From contig JAUXCK010000055.1 of the NCBI GenBank assembly GCA_030618925.1, positions 1-10,968 of the forward strand: 10,968 bases of DNA, given 5' to 3'. Made by a program: the position numbers and the translations under genes. Under the pieces are notes generated by a model. It had not been told where the DNA came from. It searched no databases and saw nothing but the letters and a program-made list of their open reading frames with translations. The number at the start of each line of letters is the position of its first letter. Position 1 is the stretch's first letter. This DNA comes from Desulfobacteraceae bacterium. Lineage in GTDB: Bacteria > Desulfobacterota > Desulfobacteria > Desulfobacterales > SURF-7. Positions 6,321-10,968 of this stretch are shown here, in pieces.

Positions 6321-7613
6321 TTATTTCCTGTTGAACCTTGCCTCCTGGGTTCGGATCTCTTCTAAAGAGTGATCAAAGGCTTGAAGGACAAAATCAACTT
6401 CGTTCCCGGTGATCACCAGGCTGGGCATGATCCGTATGATTTTAGGGTTGTTAAATGTGTAGATGGAAATGACGCCGTTTTGTCTGAGCTGATAAGCCAT
6501 CCTCGGACCGATGCTGTCCTCGGGGAACTCTATCCCCAGCATAAGGCCTTTCCCCCGTACATCCAGGACGAGTTCGGTATATTTTTTCTTTAGCTTCAAA
6601 AGCCCGGCCATAAACCTTTTTCCCATCAGGTCCGCATGGGCGGGCAGATTATTTTTTTCGATGTATTCTATGGTCGCAAGTGCCGTGAGGCACGCCAGTG
6701 AAGTGCCCCCGAATGAGTTAATAATAATGAATGGATAAGCCATAAGGAATTCACTGATTTCTTCGGTAAAAACAGCACAGGACAGCGGATAGATTCCCCC
6801 GGAAATGGATTTTGCCAGAACCATGATATCCGGTGTCACCCCATAGTGCTCTGCACAGAACATTTTTCCAGTGCGCCCGAACCCTGTCTGCACTTCATCG
6901 AGGATGAGGAGGATTTTGTTCTGATCGCAGATTTCTCTTAATTCTCTCAGAAAGTCGTCGTCAGCCGGGATAATACCGCCTTCTCCCTGGATCGGCTCCA
7001 GGAGGACCGCCGCCGTATCCTTTGTAATGGCCTCTTTTACAGCCTCGATGTCATTAAAAGGGACGTGTCTGTACCCAGGCGTCAGGGGTTCAAATGGTGT
7101 TTTATAGACATCTCTTCCTGTGGCCGGCAGGGCGAATCCGGTTACACCATGGTATCCATTCACCATGGAAATGATCTCGGTCTTGTCCGTATGCCCGCGG
7201 GCAAGCTTGATGGCAACTTCTATGGCTTCTCCCCCGCCGCAGCAGAACAAAGAGAATTTTAAATTGCCGGGGGTTATCTCTGACAGTTTTTTGGCCAGAA
7301 GGCCCCTTTCCCTGATGACACTGATCCACCCCCCCAGATCATAAGTATCAAGCGCTTTTTTTAACGCCTCTACAATGTCCGGGTTTCGTCGCCCCACGTT
7401 GAAGATTCCGGCACCAGTGACACAGTCGATATATTTATCACCGGAGATATCCCAGACAGAAGCCCCGGATCTTTTTCCCTCGATGATGTCCAGGCTGGCA
7501 TTTTTGAGCATCCGGAGAGCAAACGGATTTACATGCTCGCGGTAATTTGTTTCTGTCTCTTTTCTGATTTTTTCAGGATCGGTTTCATTCAGGATATCAT
7601 CGATAATCGACAT
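6321..7613 (-). CDS. Class III PLP-dependent aminotransferase (paralogue B)
   Basis: A 430-residue fold-type I, class III (omega-amino acid/acetylornithine/putrescine-like) aminotransferase of normal length. The cofactor lysine is K268 (DIMVLAKSISGG) and the pyridine-nitrogen aspartate is D239 (LLILDEVQTGFGRTGK). The aromatic stacking motif is NGYHG (152-156), EPIQGEGG is at 206-213, and the phosphate-binding threonine of the neighbouring subunit is T304 (FGGTS). The phosphate loop reads CGGGEA (125-130), where most relatives have SG[ST]EA. It should move an amino group from an amine or omega-amino acid to a keto acid such as 2-oxoglutarate or pyruvate; the donor is not predictable. It aligns without gaps to the upstream aminotransferase over about 390 residues, so the pair arose by duplication. 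GGAGGT lies 5 nt before the ATG, inside the end of the SCP2 gene, and only 1 nt separates the two genes. Confidence 0.93.
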   Translation of the reverse strand: MSIIDDILNETDPEKIRKETETNYREHVNPFALRMLKNASLDIIEGKRSGASVWDISGDKYIDCVTGAGIFNVGRRNPDIVEALKKALDTYDLGGWISVIRERGLLAKKLSEITPGNLKFSLFCCGGGEAIEVAIKLARGHTDKTEIISMVNGYHGVTGFALPATGRDVYKTPFEPLTPGYRHVPFNDIEAVKEAITKDTAAVLLEPIQGEGGIIPADDDFLRELREICDQNKILLILDEVQTGFGRTGKMFCAEHYGVTPDIMVLAKSISGGIYPLSCAVFTEEISEFLMAYPFIIINSFGGTSLACLTALATIEYIEKNNLPAHADLMGKRFMAGLLKLKKKYTELVLDVRGKGLMLGIEFPEDSIGPRMAYQLRQNGVISIYTFNNPKIIRIMPSLVITGNEVDFVLQAFDHSLEEIRTQEARFNRK

Positions 7614-7614
7614 C

Positions 7615-7974
7615 TTATACCTCCGGCCAGATGACGGCCGTAATTGCGTCGACCCGCATCACATCCTCCTGGCTTCCCTTTACCCTGATTTCTCCTTTGA
7701 GGTACTTCTGGGTCGGGTTGATGTCTCCCCAGAACATGTCGCACAGATCCTCACTGCTTCCCTCGATAATGATGTCCGGTGCACCGTGTTCGCCCCCCTC
7801 CGTCTTTGTGATTTCCCCTTTTATCACCGTCATGGTAAATAGATCATTTGTATCAACAGCCTTATAGTGCAGATTTTTTGTCCAGTCCCTTTGCATTCGC
7901 CTGAGACGCTTGTTGCCATTGCATTGTTCCTTAAAGTCTTCCAGAGCCTCTACGATCTCTTCTGATGTCGCCAT
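7615..7974 (-). CDS. SCP2-like (sterol carrier protein 2 fold) small protein
   Basis: A 119-residue soluble protein that is a single SCP2-like domain. The N-terminal helix (about 1-28) is followed by beta strands. The typical closing element, KYLKGEIRVKGSQEDVMRVDAI (about 90-111), resembles the family's L-x-G-x-I-x-[IV]-x-G motif. SCP2 domains bind hydrophobic ligands such as acyl-CoAs and lipids; in bacteria their role is often undefined. Its place between two aminotransferases, 1 nt before the second, suggests it carries or shields an acyl intermediate of the same pathway, but this is inference. No signal peptide or membrane segment is seen. GGAGG lies 5 nt upstream of the ATG (7980-7984). 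Confidence 0.75.
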   Translation of the reverse strand: MATSEEIVEALEDFKEQCNGNKRLRRMQRDWTKNLHYKAVDTNDLFTMTVIKGEITKTEGGEHGAPDIIIEGSSEDLCDMFWGDINPTQKYLKGEIRVKGSQEDVMRVDAITAVIWPEV

Positions 7975-8054
7975 ACAAACCTCCGAAATGTTGTTGGGTT
8001 TTTGTTTAAACCGTATGCCTGTCCCGCCCTGCGGGGTTGGCCAGCAGCGGGCCG
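7975..8054 (-). promoter_or_regulatory. Intercistronic spacer with GC-rich hairpins
   Basis: This 80-nt spacer is the only sizable gap in the operon. It holds a CCCGC-cct-GCGGG stem (8023-8035) next to an AGCGG-g-CCGCT dyad (8046-8056) that overlaps the stop codon of the upstream aminotransferase. No U-tract follows on the minus strand, so a stabilising or processing role, or partial attenuation, is more likely than full termination. Confidence 0.4.
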
Positions 8055-9332
8055 CTAGTATTGCTCAATCCCTTCCTGTTTCACCACGACTGACATTGAT
8101 CTGTCCAGTGCATCGATAACAAAGTCAACTTCATCCGGCTGAATCTCCAGAATCGGCATCAACCGCATCACCGAAGGGTCATTTCCCGTATAAATTGCCA
8201 GGACACCATTTTGAGCGAGTTGATAGCTCATCCTGGGCCCAATGGATTCATTGGTGTACTGGAGGCCCATCATAAGCCCTTTTCTTCGCGTTTCTAAGAG
8301 AAGATCAGGATACTTTTTTAACAATGTGTCAAATCCTGCCTGAAACCGCTCACCCATGACACCGGCATGTTCCGGGACTTTATTTTTCACCAGATAGTCG
8401 ATGGTGGCCATCCCGACAATACATCCAAGATCCGACCCCCCGAATGTCGAAAGGTGCGTGAATGGATGATTCATGACAAAGTCGTTGAGTTCCTCCCTGT
8501 AAATGGTCGCTGATATGGGATACAGATTTCCCCCAAGGGACTTGGCGATTGTCATGATATCCGGCACCACACCGGAATACTCGCAGCAAAACATTTTACC
8601 GGTCCGGCCAAGGCCGGTCTGAATCTCGTCAAAGATCAATACAATGTCTTTTTCATCACAGATGGCCCTGAGTCCTTTCAGGTACTCATCGGTTCCAGGA
8701 TGGATACCCCCTTCACCCTGGACAGGTTCTATCATGATGGCCGCCGTGTCTTCGGTAATTGCTTCTTCCATGGCCTTGAGGTCATTGAATGGAACCTGTT
8801 TGAAACCGGGGACCATGGGGAAAAACGGTTTTTTGTACTCCTCCCTTCCGATGGCAGCCAGGGAAAACCCGGTATGGCCGTGATAGGCCTTTACCGTCGA
8901 AATAATTTCCGTGTTAAATGTAAATCCCCTGGCCAGTTTAATGGCGAAATCATTGGCCTCACCACCGCCGCTTCCATACATGACATACTGAAGGTCGCCC
9001 GGCGTTATCCCGGCCACTTTTTTTGCCAGCTCGGCTTTTTGTTTGCTGCAAAGCAGAAACGCCCCCAGATCATATTCATCGAGTGCCTTTTTCAGGGCGT
9101 CAACAATCTCGGGGTTTCTTCTTCCGACATTGAATGAGCCGGCGGAGGTGATACAGTCAATATACTTTTCTCCTGTAATATCCCAGACCAATGCGCCTTC
9201 TCGTTTCCCCTCGATGATGTCCAGGCCGGCGTTCTTTAAAATTCTGGCTTTCTGTGGGTTGACGTATTTTGCAAAAGTGTCCAGAGCCTCTTTTTTGGTT
9301 GTTTCAAGCGTTTCGCTGGTTTTTCTGTTCAT
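8055..9332 (-). CDS. Class III PLP-dependent aminotransferase (paralogue A, first gene of the operon)
   Basis: A 425-residue class III aminotransferase, complete. Key residues are the cofactor lysine K264 (DIMTIAKSLGGN), D235 (VLIFDEIQTGLGRTGK), KAYHG at 148-152, EPVQGEGG at 202-209 and GSGGGEAND at 120-128. It differs from its paralogue at the phosphate-contacting position, with S300 (FGGSD) where the family norm and the paralogue have threonine. The substrate side of the phosphate loop also differs (AND versus AIE). Differences also cluster around 91-99 (AFLLCSKQK versus GWISVIRER), a region that lines the active site in this fold, so substrate preferences probably differ. It leads the operon; AGGAGA (9341-9346) lies 8 nt upstream of the ATG. 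The partner could be a second aminotransferase acting on a different intermediate, or a subunit of a heterodimer. Confidence 0.93.
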   Translation of the reverse strand: MNRKTSETLETTKKEALDTFAKYVNPQKARILKNAGLDIIEGKREGALVWDITGEKYIDCITSAGSFNVGRRNPEIVDALKKALDEYDLGAFLLCSKQKAELAKKVAGITPGDLQYVMYGSGGGEANDFAIKLARGFTFNTEIISTVKAYHGHTGFSLAAIGREEYKKPFFPMVPGFKQVPFNDLKAMEEAITEDTAAIMIEPVQGEGGIHPGTDEYLKGLRAICDEKDIVLIFDEIQTGLGRTGKMFCCEYSGVVPDIMTIAKSLGGNLYPISATIYREELNDFVMNHPFTHLSTFGGSDLGCIVGMATIDYLVKNKVPEHAGVMGERFQAGFDTLLKKYPDLLLETRRKGLMMGLQYTNESIGPRMSYQLAQNGVLAIYTGNDPSVMRLMPILEIQPDEVDFVIDALDRSMSVVVKQEGIEQY

Positions 9333-9359
9333 GGGGGCCTTCTCCTGAGATAAATGCTG

Positions 9360-9382
9360 TTTATAAACCGGTTTTTGATAAA
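9360..9382. promoter_or_regulatory. Nested dyad upstream of the aminotransferase operon, possible operator
   Basis: A perfect 10-bp palindrome, AAACCGGTTT, is bracketed by TTTAT and ATAAA arms. It lies 28-50 nt before the ATG at 9332, within the expected leader or promoter of the operon, which suits a repressor site. No regulator gene is present in the window. Confidence 0.35.
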
Positions 9383-9431
9383 ATATCGGGTTTTACGTTG
9401 ATGAAGAAAACTCGTTTTATTTAAAATCGAT

Positions 9432-9458
9432 TTGACACAGAAAATAATTTTTTATAAT
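9432..9458 (+). promoter_or_regulatory. Sigma70-like promoter toward the acyltransferase gene
   Basis: TTGACA (9432-9437) and TATAAT (9453-9458) both match consensus perfectly but are 15 nt apart, which is shorter than the optimal 17. Use would give a leader of about 280 nt before the ATG at 9745. In such AT-rich sequence a chance match is possible. Confidence 0.35.
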
Positions 9459-9744
9459 AAATGATCAATTTGTCATTGAAATCTTTGATTCTTTTTCACT
9501 AAAATTATTTATATCAAAATTGATGAAGTTAGTATTGGGTACAATAGCGGGCGATAATGGTCAAGTTGAATTTGATTTATTTTATGCCTGAATTCAACCC
9601 GCCAAAGCATTTTTTGTTATTTTGCTCGAAAGAATCAACCCCCATCCTTGCCACAGGCAAAAAGTGCTTGCATAAGGATGCGGAATCTGTGAGTGATATT
9701 GGTCATTGAGGCGGAAGCGAAAGAAATACACAAGGGGCTGAGAA

Positions 9745-10899
9745 ATGGGTGTTGCACCACATAAAGATCCGTTCATTTTCATTCAATTTGCCGGTCAGGG
9801 CGTAAAATATATGGATGAGCTGAGGCGGCTCTATTCAATGTATCCGGATATCAGGCCGTTTATGCAGGAAGCGATTGCTGAAATCAAGAATCAGGCCATT
9901 AATTATGACGATACCCGCTCCCGTTTTTTTGAGCACGGGCTTGATGTGGATCGCTGGATAGCGCATCCAGAGGAAACACCTGACTTCGGGTATCTCCAGT
10001 CCTCGCCTCTGTCACACCCCTTGATTTATTTATGTCAAATTTCAACCTATATTTCAATCATTCAGGAAGGGCTGGACCAGGACCTGCTGCTCCGCCACAC
10101 ACACAGTGCAACCGGCTTTTCAACCGGGGTTGTATCGGCGATCCTGGCCTCCATGGGCCTTCCTCTGGATGATTTGTGGAAATGGGCCATTAAGGTTCAG
10201 GCCATGTTTTTCTGGCAGGGGGTGCGCTGCCAGCAATGTACACTCAACTTTGGAGAGCGGCCAACCCTTGAGGAGAAAATCAGTGAATCCACAGAGGGGA
10301 GCCCGAGCTGTATGGCCAGTATTAACGGGTTGTCACGGGACAGGCTTGATGAACTCATCGACGCTTTTTCCGAGCATGGGACCGTATATCCTGCTTACGA
10401 GCTGCTTCCGGAGAGATGGATCGTCTCCGGAATGCCCGGGGACCTGATCGAATTCAACACATTTATAAAAGAACGGGTAAAGGAGATAACCTGGAAGTAT
10501 ACATCATCCACAATCGGCGCTCACTCTCCTTTTCTGTCTTATGCTCTGGAAACATCTCCGCTGGATGCCAAACGTGCGGGGGTGGCGTTCAGGGGAGATG
10601 AAATGAGAATTCCCGTATGGTCAAATGACACCGGGACAGACCTTCGCATTAGTGAGGATATCATTCTGGATGTCATGCGGGCTTATTTTACATGCCCGGC
10701 AATATGGCGGCGTCAGATAGCACCCCTTTACCCGCCGACCCGTATTACGCATGTGCTGGACTTTGGGCCGGGAACAGGAGTGGCCAGCCTGACAGAGAAT
10801 CATATCGCAGGTTCCGGCATTCCGGTCATCAGGTGTGCATTGCCGCTCGGCCGCAAGCTTCTTTTCAAAGAAATACTCCCGGCTCTGGACCGTTCGTAA
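9745..10899 (+). CDS. Free-standing acyltransferase resembling the fatty acid synthase beta-chain AT/SAT domain
   Basis: A 384-residue soluble protein of the malonyl/acetyl-CoA:carrier-protein transacylase fold. The N-terminal FAGQG (15-19) precedes YMDELRRLY (22-30), which resembles the FGGQG and YFDELRxLY elements of type I fatty acid synthase beta and fungal starter-unit transacylase domains. The nucleophile is S126 in GFSTG (usual form GHSxG). FFWQGVRCQ (155-163) matches the FFIGVRC element of these proteins. Later matches are PSCMASINGLS (187-197), WIVSGMPGDL (225-234), AHSPFL with the likely catalytic H260, IPVWSNDTGTDLR (289-301) and HVLDFGPGTG (336-345). It probably moves an acyl group from CoA to an acyl carrier protein for an assembly enzyme encoded nearby. 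It is divergent from the aminotransferase operon. AAGGGG (9732-9737) lies 7 nt before the ATG. Histidine of GHSxG is replaced by phenylalanine (F125), so acyl specificity may differ. Confidence 0.82.
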   Translation: MGVAPHKDPFIFIQFAGQGVKYMDELRRLYSMYPDIRPFMQEAIAEIKNQAINYDDTRSRFFEHGLDVDRWIAHPEETPDFGYLQSSPLSHPLIYLCQISTYISIIQEGLDQDLLLRHTHSATGFSTGVVSAILASMGLPLDDLWKWAIKVQAMFFWQGVRCQQCTLNFGERPTLEEKISESTEGSPSCMASINGLSRDRLDELIDAFSEHGTVYPAYELLPERWIVSGMPGDLIEFNTFIKERVKEITWKYTSSTIGAHSPFLSYALETSPLDAKRAGVAFRGDEMRIPVWSNDTGTDLRISEDIILDVMRAYFTCPAIWRRQIAPLYPPTRITHVLDFGPGTGVASLTENHIAGSGIPVIRCALPLGRKLLFKEILPALDRS

Positions 10900-10935
10900 G
10901 GACCGGGTTGTGGTTGGGCCTTAACCATTATTTTC

Positions 10936-10941
10936 AGGGAG
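10936..10941 (+). promoter_or_regulatory. Ribosome binding site of the gene entering at the right edge
   Basis: AGGGAG ends 9 nt before the ATG at 10951. An earlier ATG at 10945 meets a stop after two codons, which favours 10951. Confidence 0.45.
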
Positions 10942-10950
10942 ACAGATGAA

Positions 10951-10968
10951 ATGATCAAAAATTTGAAC
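10951..10968 (+). CDS. Start of a further gene, cut by the right edge
   Basis: Only six codons (MIKNLN) are visible after a good ribosome binding site, 51 nt after the stop of the acyltransferase and on the same strand. It is probably the next gene of that transcription unit. Nothing can be said about its product; a carrier protein or synthase would fit the acyltransferase but is a guess. Confidence 0.45.

Larger units (their letters stand above)
9333..9744. other. AT-rich divergent control region between the operon and the acyltransferase
   Basis: This 412-nt non-coding region must contain the promoters of both transcription units. Visible elements are AAACCGGTTT (9365-9374) nested in TTTAT/ATAAA arms (9360-9382), a sigma70-like pair (9432-9458), an ATCAA-aa-TTGAT dyad near 9513-9524, a long-range dyad (9565-9598) and TTGCC-aca-GGCAA (9648-9660). 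No credible gene is present. A clear minus-strand promoter for the operon could not be picked. Confidence 0.5.

Noticed and set aside
6321..9332. Aminotransferase pair as an assembly duplication artefact
   Set aside because: The copies are only about half identical in protein sequence by eye and are separated by a different gene, so they are genuine old paralogues.
9656..9672. Possible sigma54 promoter (GGC...TTGCA) before the acyltransferase
   Set aside because: The GG and GC elements are 12 nt apart rather than the required 10.

Overview
The window has the look of a chromosome from a Desulfobacterota-type (former deltaproteobacterial) anaerobe. This is inferred from moderate GC in genes, AT-rich spacers, two stand-alone crotonases, a GAF-SpoIIE phosphatase and a secreted multi-Ig-domain protein. 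No rRNA, tRNA or taxonomic marker is present, so the placement is tentative. I see no mobile element, CRISPR array or integration scar.

Left part (1-2759, minus strand). The 5' end of a large secreted protein with repeated Ig-like domains runs off the left edge; a folded leader lies just before its ribosome binding site. Upstream of it, on the same strand, is a GAF plus SpoIIE/RsbU-type PP2C phosphatase, and the spacer between them holds several perfect dyads.

Middle (2760-4919). A divergent spacer of about 500 bases carries a sigma70-like promoter and a 12-bp tandem repeat. It leads into a plus-strand crotonase whose catalytic positions match dienoyl-CoA isomerase. A second, minus-strand crotonase converges on it and lacks both usual hydratase glutamates.

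Operon (9332 down to 4161, minus strand). Five genes lie in order: class III aminotransferase A, SCP2-like protein, class III aminotransferase B, APC-family permease, crotonase. The last four are spaced by 1 nt, 2 nt and an 11-nt overlap, so they are almost certainly co-transcribed. The aminotransferases are gap-free paralogues, about half identical by eye. The simplest reading is uptake of an amino compound, transamination, then processing of the carbon skeleton as a CoA (or carrier-protein) thioester. The substrate cannot be read from sequence.

Right part (9333-10968). A 412-nt AT-rich divergent control region separates the operon from a plus-strand free-standing acyltransferase resembling the acyltransferase domain of the type I fatty acid synthase beta chain. 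Another gene seems to begin 51 nt after it and runs off the right edge. This acyltransferase and the neighbouring two-aminotransferase/SCP2 operon are the most unusual parts of the window.
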